Positions 49,914 through 58,400 of a stretch of DNA of 64,000 nucleotides are shown here, piece by piece. Numbering within the stretch: the stretch's first letter is position 1; each line of letters begins with the position of its first letter. Both the position numbers and the translations under genes were made by a program. The notes under the pieces are model-generated. The model ran no database searches and had not been told where the DNA came from. It saw only the letters and a program-made list of their open reading frames with translations. The stretch is taken from positions 129,556-193,555 of the forward strand of contig JADIYM010000014.1 of NCBI GenBank assembly GCA_016705245.1, in the 5' to 3' direction. This stretch comes from Blastocatellia bacterium (GTDB taxonomy: Bacteria > Acidobacteriota > Blastocatellia > UBA7656 > JADIYM01).

Positions 49914-50534
49914 CTACCGGGCCCGTCTCGGGTGCCGCTGCCGCCACAGCCACGGCGGCGTCGGGTTTCGATCCGACCAGAGGCCGCGTCGCGCCGCGCG
50001 TGCTTCGGCCTCGAGCCGCTTCAGTTCAGAGTCCGTTGAATACGCCGCATAGAACCACGCAAGCCCCTCCGCCACGAGCACAGCGCTGACACGCCGACCG
50101 TCGGCGCACGTCGCGTCGACGACGCTGCGCCCGTATCGGTCGACGTCCCGAACGAGAATCGTCACCGCGCGATGATATGTGAGCTCCGCGAGCCGCGACC
50201 GGGCCCGACTGCTCCACGGCTGTCCCGCCTCGGGGGCGTCGATGCCCGCGAGCCGGACCCGAACGGCCCGGCCATCGCGCATGACCTCGATCGTGTCACC
50301 GTCCGCCACGACGACGACCCGTCCCGTCCACGTCTGCCCGACGACGGGCGCTGGCCGTCGTGTTTCCACGGACACAGCGCTGGTCGGAACCGAAATCGCC
50401 ACGGTCGTCACCACGGCGGTGGCGACCATCCAGACCCGGAAAACTCGACTCTTCGCGATCAAGGCCCCTCCGGACGACCGGACGCGGCGGCGGATTTCCT
50501 TTGCCCCTTCCGACGCCCGTTGCATTGTGGCCAT
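49914..50534 (-). CDS. Staphylococcal nuclease-like (thermonuclease) exported protein
   Basis: 206 residues with an N-terminal hydrophobic segment (VWMVATAVVTTVAISVPTSA, about 34-54) that acts as signal or anchor. The SNase fold follows: VADGDTIEV, the catalytic Arg and Asp in VRLAGIDAPE, and the second Arg in RDVDRYGRSVVDA. It cuts DNA/RNA phosphodiesters in a Ca2+-dependent manner. The start is uncertain: a second Met at residue 4 is equally likely. It is upstream of the SGNH gene; secreted nuclease plus esterase suggests scavenging, but that is inference. Confidence 0.9.
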   Translation of the reverse strand: MATMQRASEGAKEIRRRVRSSGGALIAKSRVFRVWMVATAVVTTVAISVPTSAVSVETRRPAPVVGQTWTGRVVVVADGDTIEVMRDGRAVRVRLAGIDAPEAGQPWSSRARSRLAELTYHRAVTILVRDVDRYGRSVVDATCADGRRVSAVLVAEGLAWFYAAYSTDSELKRLEAEARAARRGLWSDRNPTPPWLWRQRHPRRAR

Positions 50535-50742
50535 CGTCCCACGAACGGCGCCGGCGACGGAACCTCGTCGACGGGTTCAGGCGAGGATTTCGGTTTCGCG
50601 CGCCGGGCGACTTGGCCTATGCTCCCCTGCATCCGGCGCGACGGCGTGAGTGTCGAATTCGCGTGGCGGCGAAACTCGTCTGCGTCGGCCTCACCAGAAA
50701 TCGCCGCGATTGTCCCGAGCGGCGCGACGCGCCAAGGATCCG

Positions 50743-52224
50743 ATGGCCCTCTTCACGAAACTGCGAACGACCGGACCGCTCCAGAAGCCGGAGGGTCCGG
50801 CTGACGGCGACCTCGCGTCCCTTGAACGCGCCGTCGCGGAGCGGCCGTCCGACGGCGCCTTGGCCGAGCGTCTCGCGACGGCCTACGCATCGTCGGGCGA
50901 GACCGCGAAGGCCCTCAACGTCCTGCTCGCCGCCGGAGAGCTTGCTCGCGATCATGGGCGCATCGAAGGCGCGCTCCACTTCATCGCGCTCGCCGAATCG
51001 CTCGCCACGGGGCCAAAGCGCATCCCCATCCTCGAACGGCTCATCGCGCTGCACATCGCGCGCCAGGCCTACGTCCGCGCCTTCCTGATCGCTCGCGAGA
51101 TCGTCGAGTTCCACGTTCGCGGCGAAGACTCGATTCGGGCACGTGACTTTCTCGGCCGGTTGCCGTCGCTCGGTCCGCGGGATGGAGCCTACCGCAAACG
51201 CCTTGCCGGATTGCTGACGGCGACTGACGTCGTCGCCGGAACCGAGCCCGTGGCCTCGTGGCGACACGGTTCCATCGACCAGGACGTTCCCCGAGAGGAC
51301 TTCTCGGATCTCTCGGTGCTGCTCGTCGAAGACGACGCGGATCAGTCCGAGATCTTCGCCGCGGCGATCGAGACGCTCGGATGCGAAGTCCGCGTCGCGA
51401 CAGACGGGCTGGCCGCGCTCGGTCAGATAGCGGCTGCGCGGCCCGCGCTCGTGATCTCTGATCTCGTGATGCCGACGATGGACGGCAGCCAGCTCTTTCG
51501 CGCCATCGCGGCGGATCCGGCTAACGAGACGATACCTTTTGTGTGTCTGAGCGCGCGCGGCGATCAGTTCGAGGTCGCCGCGGCGCTGCAACGCGGCGTC
51601 GAGGACTATTGGGTCAAGCCGATGCGGCCGGCCGAGCTGCGTGCGCGAGTGCTGCGGATCCTGCGCCGCATCAAGGAGTACGCCGCGCTCGGTGGCGACC
51701 TCGGCATCGGGCTCGCGAACGTCGTGCAGGTGCTCGAGGTCAGCAGCCGGACGGGCACCCTTCTGTTGCGGAGCCGCGGTCGAACGGCGACGGTGTACTT
51801 CGCGGACGGTCGGCCGATCGATGCCGTGGCGTGCGGAAAAACCGGCGAGCCGGCGTTCTACGCGATCGCCGAGTGGAACGAGGGAACGTTCGAGTTTTCG
51901 CCGCGGCTGCCGGAGCGCGAGCGGTCGATCTTCGCGAGTGCGCAGGGCCTGCTGCTCGAGGCGTTTCAGCGGCTCGACGAGTTCGCCGACGCCGTTGCCG
52001 AACTTCCGCCGGACCACGCCGTCGCGCTCGCGTTCGGCGAAGGTGAGCCCGAGGTTGATTACGCCGACCGCGCGCACCTCGAAAGGCTGCGCTCCATCGT
52101 CGACGGCTCGAAGGCGCTCTCGGAGGTGCTGGCAGAACTCGTCGGCGAGCTGGAGCCCGTCCTGCTGCTTGCCCGACTCGTCCGCGACGGCGCGATCACA
52201 TCGGCCCGGAACCCCGAGGGGTAG
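50743..52224 (+). CDS. TPR-receiver-PATAN (DUF4388) response regulator
   Basis: 493 residues from ATG 50743 (AAGGA 4 nt before). Residues 1-170 form TPR-like helices. A receiver follows (about 185-310) with EDD, phospho-Asp in VISDLVMPTMDG and Lys in WVKPMRP. The PATAN/DUF4388 domain comes next (GDLGIGLANVVQVLEVSSRTGTL), then a helical tail. PATAN regulators act through protein contacts, for instance in motility or EPS control. It is a single gene with a REP pair after it. Its kinase is not identified; the hybrid kinases at 38-45 kb are possible. Confidence 0.92.
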   Translation: MALFTKLRTTGPLQKPEGPADGDLASLERAVAERPSDGALAERLATAYASSGETAKALNVLLAAGELARDHGRIEGALHFIALAESLATGPKRIPILERLIALHIARQAYVRAFLIAREIVEFHVRGEDSIRARDFLGRLPSLGPRDGAYRKRLAGLLTATDVVAGTEPVASWRHGSIDQDVPREDFSDLSVLLVEDDADQSEIFAAAIETLGCEVRVATDGLAALGQIAAARPALVISDLVMPTMDGSQLFRAIAADPANETIPFVCLSARGDQFEVAAALQRGVEDYWVKPMRPAELRARVLRILRRIKEYAALGGDLGIGLANVVQVLEVSSRTGTLLLRSRGRTATVYFADGRPIDAVACGKTGEPAFYAIAEWNEGTFEFSPRLPERERSIFASAQGLLLEAFQRLDEFADAVAELPPDHAVALAFGEGEPEVDYADRAHLERLRSIVDGSKALSEVLAELVGELEPVLLLARLVRDGAITSARNPEG

Positions 52225-52239
52225 TGCGCGATGCGGACG

Positions 52240-52390
52240 GTCCCCGTTTTTTGAGCCGCGAGCGGTAGCGAGCGTCCCCGGACGGTCGAACGGTTCCGAT
52301 CACTTACGTCCTTCCGCCACGACGAGTCCGCGCTTTCAGGCACCATCCGTGGGACGCTCGCTACCGCTCGCGGCTCAAGGAACGGGGGAC
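52240..52390. repeat. Paired REP family 1 between convergent genes
   Basis: Arms 52240-52283 and about 52345-52390, near-perfect, loop about 60 nt. Same TCCCCGTTTTTTGAGCCGCG outer edge as the copy at 49.0 kb. It follows the PATAN regulator stop by 15 bp and ends 24 bp before the small minus-strand gene. Confidence 0.88.
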
Positions 52391-52413
52391 ATCGCTCGGG
52401 GTCCCGGAGCTCC

Positions 52414-52686
52414 CTAACCCGCCCCGGGCCATAAGTCGTCGAGCAGTGTCTGAATGCGAGCGAGACGGCGACGCGCTTCGCTGACTGCTGCCTGCATTCC
52501 GGCGCGGACCGACAGCGCCTGCCCCGCCGCGCCGCCGTCAGGGCCCGCCACGGACCACATCACCCCTCCGGATCGGTCCATTGTCACGCTCAGTTCCCAC
52601 GGACCGGACGCAGCGACATGCGTTTCCGCGAGACCGTCGTCATCCGCTGGCTCGAGCGCCATCCAGGCATTGATGAAATCGGACAC
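52414..52686 (-). CDS. Hypothetical 90-residue protein
   Basis: GTG 52686 was chosen because AAGGAG lies five bases upstream; an earlier ATG at 52743 lacks this. The product starts SDFINAWMALEP and contains a Trp-rich strand pair (WELSVTMDRSGGVMWSVAG) and a closing helix. No family recognised, no membrane helix. Confidence 0.6.
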   Translation of the reverse strand: MSDFINAWMALEPADDDGLAETHVAASGPWELSVTMDRSGGVMWSVAGPDGGAAGQALSVRAGMQAAVSEARRRLARIQTLLDDLWPGAG

Positions 52687-52804
52687 GGCTACTCCTTCTC
52701 GCAGTACTCTGGGACGACCTCCAAACTTTGACTCACCCGGCAAGCCCGGTTATACATACGTCCAGCGGTAAATATCTCGTTTTGAGCTTTCTGAGGGGGG
52801 AGCG

Positions 52805-53304
52805 ATGGCGATAAGTGGACACAAGGGAGTAAGTCGAATAGACCAGGTCTCGAAGAATCATCACGGCTGGTACGTCCGGGTTCGATACAACGGTACGACA
52901 GTCTCGAAGTTTTTCGCGACGGGCTCTACGGGAATCGCGACAAGGCGCTGAAGGCAGCCGTCGCGTTCCGCAACGAAACGGAGAAGGAGCTCGGCAAGCC
53001 GCGCACCGACCGTACCATCCTGCCGATGACGAACCGGAACACGTCGGGCGTCGTTGGAGTTCGTCGCCGCGTCCGGGGTCGAAAACCCGTCGATGGCGTG
53101 CAGACTTTCGCCGCGTATTACGAGGCCTGCTGGAGTCCCCGGCCCGGAAAGCTGCAACGAAAGCTCTTCTCCGTCGACCAGCTTGGCGAGCGCGGGGCGT
53201 TCCTTGCGGCGTGTGCATTCAGACGCGAGCGTGAACGCGAAATGCTTGGCGGCGAAATCCGGGCCAACTGGGCCGCGGCCGCAGCCAAGATCCTCAGCGT
53301 CTAA
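52805..53304 (+). CDS. AP2-like DNA-binding domain protein (one frameshift as sequenced)
   Basis: ATG 52805 follows a GGGGGGA ribosome site. The first frame reads GHKGVSRIDQVSKNHHGWYVRVRYNGTTVSKFF, then a base is lost in TTTTTCGCG near 52925. The text continues as DGLYGNRDKALKAAVAFRNETEKELGKP and, further on, a second unit (SGVVGVRRR ... FAAYYEACWS). Two GV-x-R / W-x-V-R units followed by a K-A-x-x-A-A helix is the pattern of bacterial AP2/ERF-like domains, related to integrase and homing-endonuclease DNA-binding modules. About 165 residues when joined. Confidence 0.68.
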
Positions 53305-53367
53305 CCGGCTCCGATTCCATTCGCGCGGGATGCCTCGTGTGCCCCGCGCCGGCATCGGTCGGGACCA

Positions 53368-53403
53368 GGCGCGGCTGCATGCTCCGGGGCGTGCAGCCGC
53401 GCC
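53368..53403. terminator. Perfect 12-bp hairpin after the AP2-like gene
   Basis: GGCGCGGCTGCA (53368-53379) and TGCAGCCGCGCC (53392-53403) around a 12-nt loop, 64 bp after the stop of the AP2-like gene and next to the end of a minus-strand ORF. It has no T-run, so it may be a Rho-independent end only in part, or an mRNA 3' stabiliser. Confidence 0.5.
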
Positions 53404-53411
53404 GCGTTCAT

Positions 53412-53630
53412 TCAGCCCTGTGCGGGTTTTCGGAGCCGCCCTCCGACGATGGCGCCCGCCGCCCCGATGAAGGGGTTCAGGAAGTTGATCCAGTGGGGCG
53501 TCTGCGACTTCGCCATGGCCTCGAGGTTCGCCACGTTCTCCGGGCGCGGCTCGTTTGCGGCGGGTTCGGCATCATCAACGCGGACGGCCAGCAGAATGCC
53601 GGCAGACGCCGACGGCGAAAGCAACGCCAC
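53412..53630 (-). CDS. Possible 72-residue hypothetical protein
   Basis: A frame from GTG 53630 reads ALLSPSASAGILLAVRVDD, then EPRPENVANLEAMAKSQTPHWINFLNPF and a Gly/Ala tail. Codons are almost all G/C-ending, as in its neighbours, and amino acid content is ordinary. No convincing ribosome site is seen and no family recognised. It fills the 350-bp gap before the VOC gene. Confidence 0.4.
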   Translation of the reverse strand: MALLSPSASAGILLAVRVDDAEPAANEPRPENVANLEAMAKSQTPHWINFLNPFIGAAGAIVGGRLRKPAQG

Positions 53631-53654
53631 ACGATGTAGCGACTGGAGGTGCTT

Positions 53655-54044
53655 ATGGCAGGCGAAACGCCCCGCGTCGGGGCCATCACGTGGGCTGATC
53701 TGACGGTGCCGAATGCCGACGAGGTGCGCGGGTTCTACCGCGACGTCGTGGGTTATGACGTCGTCGAGCTCGACATGGGCGGCTACTCGGACTACTGCAT
53801 GAACGTCCCGGGCACCGAGACGACCGTCGCGGGCGTGTGCCATGCGCGCGGCCCCAATGCGGACCTGCCGCCGATGTGGCTCATCTACATCACGGTCTCG
53901 GATCTGGCGGCTAGCGTGGCAAAGGTAAAGGAGCTCGGCGGGAAAGTGATTCGCGAGCCGAAATCGATGGGCGAGTGGGGCTCGATGGCGGTCATCGAGG
54001 ATCCGGCCGGGGCGGTCGCCGCGTTGATCGAACCTCCGAAATGA
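53655..54044 (+). CDS. Glyoxalase/bleomycin-resistance (VOC) family protein
   Basis: 129 residues from ATG 53655, with GGAGGT four bases upstream. One VOC unit pair: ITWADLTVPNADEVRGFYRDVVGYDVVEL, then WLIYITVSDLAASVAKVKELGGKVI and VIEDPAGAVAALIEP. Metal-ligand positions are hard to fix (Glu at the end is missing or shifted), so enzymatic activity is uncertain. Members act in thiol conjugation, detoxification or binding. First of four small + strand genes in a row. Confidence 0.88.
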   Translation: MAGETPRVGAITWADLTVPNADEVRGFYRDVVGYDVVELDMGGYSDYCMNVPGTETTVAGVCHARGPNADLPPMWLIYITVSDLAASVAKVKELGGKVIREPKSMGEWGSMAVIEDPAGAVAALIEPPK

Positions 54045-54088
54045 TCCACACCCCCAGTCGACGGCGGCTGGGCTACGAGGAAGAACTA

Positions 54089-54556
54089 ATGCGACAAGTC
54101 GCGGCCGTATTGGCCCTTGTTCTGTCGATGCTCGCTGTAGCTGATGCCCAGCAGCCCGCCGCGACGGCCGAGCCGTCGGTCATCCTGCCCAAGGAGCTCG
54201 CGCGCGTGCTGACCGACTACGAAACGGCCTGGCAGGCGAAGGACGCCGCCGCGCTCGCCCGGCTCTTTGCCGAAGACGGTTACGTGTTGCCGAACGGAGG
54301 CACGCCGGTGAAGGGACGGGCGGCAATCGAGAAGTTCTACACCGGACATGGAGGCCCGCTCTCGCTGCGGGCGATCGCATTTGCCTCGGACGGCAACGTC
54401 GGCTACATCCTCGGTGGATACGCGTCGAAGGCGGGAGAACCGGACATTGGCAAGTTCACGCTGACGCTGCGCAAGGACACGAGCGGTCGGTGGCAAATCG
54501 TCTCGGACATGGACAGCGCCAACCAGCGGCCGAAGCCGCCGCAGGCCGGATGGTGA
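54089..54556 (+). CDS. Exported NTF2-like (DUF4440/SnoaL-type) protein
   Basis: 155 residues. Signal peptide (MRQVAAVLALVLSMLAVADA) from ATG 54089, preceded by GAGGAA. The DUF4440 fold follows: VLTDYETAWQAKDAAALARLFAEDGYVLPNGGTPVKGRAAIEKFY, with strands up to RWQIVSDMDSANQ. These cone-shaped dimers bind small hydrophobic ligands. No catalytic residues can be named. It overlaps the next gene by 7 nt (ATGGTGA), so translation is coupled. Confidence 0.87.
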   Translation: MRQVAAVLALVLSMLAVADAQQPAATAEPSVILPKELARVLTDYETAWQAKDAAALARLFAEDGYVLPNGGTPVKGRAAIEKFYTGHGGPLSLRAIAFASDGNVGYILGGYASKAGEPDIGKFTLTLRKDTSGRWQIVSDMDSANQRPKPPQAGW

Positions 54557-54951
54557 GCGGCGTGCCGTTGCAGAAGTGGATGCGGATCGCGCTCGGGCTC
54601 ACGGCGGTGATGAACATCGGCGGTGCGCTCGCATTCGCGCCGTTGACAAAGGCCGGCCCGGAGATGCTCAACCTTCCCGGGCCCGTACACCCGATCTACC
54701 TCTGGATGATCGCGGAGTTCATCGCCGTGTTTGGCGTGGCCTACGCCTGGTGCGCTGTGAAAGGACGTGCGCCGCGGCTCTTCATCGCGATGGGCGCGGC
54801 CGGCAAGCTGCTCTTCTTCGGGACGCTCGTCGCCTTCTGGATGACGGGCGCGCTGAAGCTCGAGGCCGCGGCGGGAGGCATCGGCGACCTGATCTTCGCC
54901 GGGCTTTTCCTTTACTGGCTCTACACGGTGCGCGACGGCGCGGAGGGCTGA
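54550..54951 (+). CDS. Four-helix integral membrane protein, unknown family
   Basis: 133 residues from ATG 54550, overlapping the preceding stop. Four hydrophobic helices: IALGLTAVMNIGGALAFAP, LWMIAEFIAVFGVAYAWCAV, LFIAMGAAGKLLFFGTLVAFW and GIGDLIFAGLFLYWLY. The arrangement is like DoxX/DUF4345-type small membrane proteins, and it sits next to a DoxX gene. No charged catalytic motif. Confidence 0.82.
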   Translation: MVSGVPLQKWMRIALGLTAVMNIGGALAFAPLTKAGPEMLNLPGPVHPIYLWMIAEFIAVFGVAYAWCAVKGRAPRLFIAMGAAGKLLFFGTLVAFWMTGALKLEAAAGGIGDLIFAGLFLYWLYTVRDGAEG

Positions 54952-54970
54952 TCGCCTGGCGATCGGAATC

Positions 54971-55339
54971 ATGACCAGACTGAAGACCGCCGCACGATTC
55001 CTGTTCGCCGCGTTTTTCATCGCGGCGGGGATCAACCACTTCGTCAATCCGGCGTTCTACGTCGGCATCATGCCGCCGTACCTGCCGTGGCACCTCGCGC
55101 TCGTATACGTGAGCGGCGTGGCCGAGATCGTCCTCGGCGCGATGCTGTGTTTCCGGCGATGGATGGCGCTCGCGGGATGGGGCCTGATCGCGCTGCTCAT
55201 CGCGGTGTTTCCCGCGAACGTGCACATGGCGATGAACCCGGAGCTCTATGCGCCGCTCTCGCCGGTGGGCCTCTGGATCCGCCTCCCGATCCAGTTCCTC
55301 CTCATCGCCTGGGCCTGGTCGTATACACGGAAGGCCTGA
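54971..55339 (+). CDS. DoxX-like membrane protein
   Basis: 122 residues from ATG 54971. Four membrane helices with the DoxX marks: FLFAAFFIAAGINHFVNPAFYVGIMP near the start, VSGVAEIVLGAML and FPANVHMAMNPE. Family members associate with redox or sulfur enzymes in membranes, but no reaction is assigned. It ends 22 bp before the paired CAGGATT element that separates it from the convergent giant gene. Confidence 0.88.
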   Translation: MTRLKTAARFLFAAFFIAAGINHFVNPAFYVGIMPPYLPWHLALVYVSGVAEIVLGAMLCFRRWMALAGWGLIALLIAVFPANVHMAMNPELYAPLSPVGLWIRLPIQFLLIAWAWSYTRKA

Positions 55340-55360
55340 CGTGGCTACGCGGATCAAGAG

Positions 55361-55441
55361 TAGACAGGATTACAGGATTATCAGGATTGACAGGATCGAT
55401 CAAGAATCCTGTCAATCCTGATAATCCTGTAATCCTGTCTA
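55361..55441. repeat. CAGGATT inverted repeat between convergent genes
   Basis: Perfect 36-bp arms (55361-55396 and 55406-55441) with a 9-nt loop, made of CAGGATT units. It is AT-richer than its surroundings. It lies between the DoxX stop and the giant gene's stop, so a two-way terminator role is likely. Similar CAGGATT palindromes are scattered in many bacterial genomes. Confidence 0.88.
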
Positions 55442-55458
55442 TTGCTCCGGGTTCAGAC

Positions 55459-58400
55459 CTACGGACAGACGCTGTCGAGCAGGTTGCGGTCACGCAACGT
55501 CAGGCGGATCGTTCCGCTCACGTTGCGCACCGTCACCGTCCCCGCCGTCGTCTTGAAGTTCGCATCCATGAAGAACGTCGGGTTCTCGGCGCTGTAGTCG
55601 TTGTCGTACGCCCGCAGCCTGATGCCGGGCACGTAGTTGACGAAGTTCGCCTTTCCGCAGTACGTCGTGTTCGTCGCCACCACCGTGTAGCGCCACACGC
55701 CGTACGACGGACTAGCCGGGTTCACCACCATCTGGAACCGGTTCCCCGTCGCGTCGTCCACCGAGCAGAACCCGAACGCCGCGCCCACCGTCACCGTGAA
55801 CGTACACGCCGCCGTGTTCCCGCTCGTGTCCGTCGCCGTGCAGGTCACCGTCGTCGTCCCTTCGTTGAACGTCGAGCCCGACGGCGGCACACACACCGCC
55901 GACGCAAGGCCGCAGTTGTCCGTGGCCACCGGCGCCGGGTAGTTCACCACCGTCGAGAACGTGCATCCCGTCGTCGTGTCAGTCGTCACCACGATGTTTG
56001 CCGGGCACGTGATTGCCGGCAGTTGCGTGTCCTGCACCGTCACGGTGAAGGCGCACGTTCCCGTGTTCCCCGACGCGTCCGTCGCCGTGCAGTTGACCGT
56101 CGTCACGCCGACCGGGAAGGTCGAGCCCGACGCCGGCGCGCACACGATCCCGACTCCAGGACAGTTGTCCGTCGCCGTTGCCGTGTAGTTCACCACCGCC
56201 GCGCACGTTCCCGCCGCCGCCGGCACCGTGATCGGCGCCGGACACGTGGCCACCGGCGCCTGCGTGTCGTTGACCGTCACCGTGAACGAGCACGAGCTCG
56301 TGTTGTTCGAGGGGTCCGTCGCCGTGCATGTGACTGTGGTAGCCCCGATCGGGAACAGCGAGCCCGTCACCGGCACGCACACCACCGTCGTCCCCGGACA
56401 GTTGTCCGACGTCGTCGGATCCGCGAACTTCACCGTCGCTCCGCACACGTTCGCGTCGTTTGCGACCGTCACGTTCGCCGGACACGTGATCGTCGGCGCC
56501 GTCGTGTCCGTCACCGTGATCGTGAACGTACACGTCGTGTCCGGACTGTTCGGCGACGCGTCGGTCGCCGTGCAAGTCACCGTCGTCACGCCGACAGGGA
56601 ACGTCGAGCCCGATGCCGGCAGACAGGACTCCGTCGCGCCCGGACAGTTGTCCGTCGCCGTCGGCACCGTGTAGCTCACCGCCGTCGAGCACTGCCCCGG
56701 CGTCTTCGGCACCGTCATGTTCGCCGGGCACACAACCGCCGGCGCCTCGGTGTCCTGCACCGTTACTCCGAACGAACACGTGCCCGTATTGCCCACGGCA
56801 TCTGTTGCAGTACACGTCACCGTTGTCGTCCCCACCGGGAACGTCGAGCCACTCGACGGCACACACGCGACCGTCGCCCCTGGGCAGTTGTCCGACGCCG
56901 ATGACGCAAACGTCACCACCGCCGAGCACTGGCCCGCCCCATTCGGCACCGTGACCGGCGCCGGACAGTTCGCCACCGGCGCCTGCGTGTCATTTACAGT
57001 CACCGTGAATGAACACGTCGGCCCGCTCGTCGTCGAGCAGTTGACCGTCGTCGTCCCCACCGCGAAGAACGATCCCGAGGCCGGCGTACACGTCACCGTG
57101 CCGCACATCCCCGTCGTCGACGGCGCCGGGAAGTTCACCACCGCGCCGCACTGGCCCGCCGTATTCGCAACCGTCACGTTCGCCGGACACGTGATCGTGC
57201 ACGCCGGCTGCACCGTGATCGTGAACGTACACGTTCCGGTGTTTGCCGCGGCGTCGGTCGCCGTGCACGTCACCGTGGTCACTCCGACCGGGAAAGACGA
57301 GCCCGACGCCGGCAGACAGTTGACCGTCGCGCCGGGACAGTTGTCAGACGCCGTCGGCACGGTGTACGTCACCGTCGCCGAACCCGAGGACGGCGGCGAT
57401 TCCACCACCGTGATGTTTGCCGGGCAGGTCACCGTCGGCGCCTGCGTGTCGTTGACCGTCACCGAGAACGAACACGAACCCGTGTTCGACGACGCGTCGG
57501 TTGCAGTACAGGTGATCGTGGACACCCCGACCGGGAAGGTCGAGCCGCTTGCCGGCACACACACGACCGTCGCTCCCGGACAGTTGTCCGAGGCCGTCGG
57601 CGTCGTGAAGTTCACCACCGCCGAGCACTGTCCCGCTGTGGCCGCTGTCGAAATGTTCACCGGACACGTCACGGTCGGCGCCTGCGTGTCGTTGATCGTC
57701 ACCGTGAACGAGCACGTCCCGTCCGGGCTGTTCGCCGACCCGTCCGACGCCGTGCACGTCACCGTCGTCGTTCCGACCGGGAACGTCGACCCCGTCGCGG
57801 GAACGCAGACCACCGTCACCGGACCCGGGCAATTGTCCGTCCCGGTCGGCGTCGTGAAGTTCACCACCGCCGAGCACTGCCCCGCCGTGTTCGCCTGCGT
57901 GATGTTCGCCGGACACGAGACCGTCGGCGCCTGCGTGTCCTGGATCGTCACCGTGAACGAGCACGATCCTGTGTTCGACGACGCGTCGGTTGCGGTGCAC
58001 GTCACCGTGGTCGAACCCACCGGGAAGGTCGCTCCCGATGCCGGCACGCACACGACCGTCGCGCCCGGACAGTTGTCCGTCGCCGTCGGCGTCGTGAAGT
58101 TCACCACCGCCGAACACTGGCCCGCCGTGTTGCCCGTCGTGATGTTCGCCGGACACGAGACCGTCGGCGCCTGCGTGTCCGTCACCGTGACCGTGACCGT
58201 ACACGTGCCGTCCGGACTGTTCGCCGATGTGTCGCTCGCCGTGCACGTCACCGTCGTCGCGCCGATCGGGAAGGTTGAACCCGACGCGGGAACGCAGCTG
58301 ACCGTCACGACCCCTGGACAGTTGTCGGTACCGGAAGGCGTCGCATACGTCACGACCGCGGAGCATTGTCCCGCCGTGGCCGGCATCGTGATGTTCGCCG

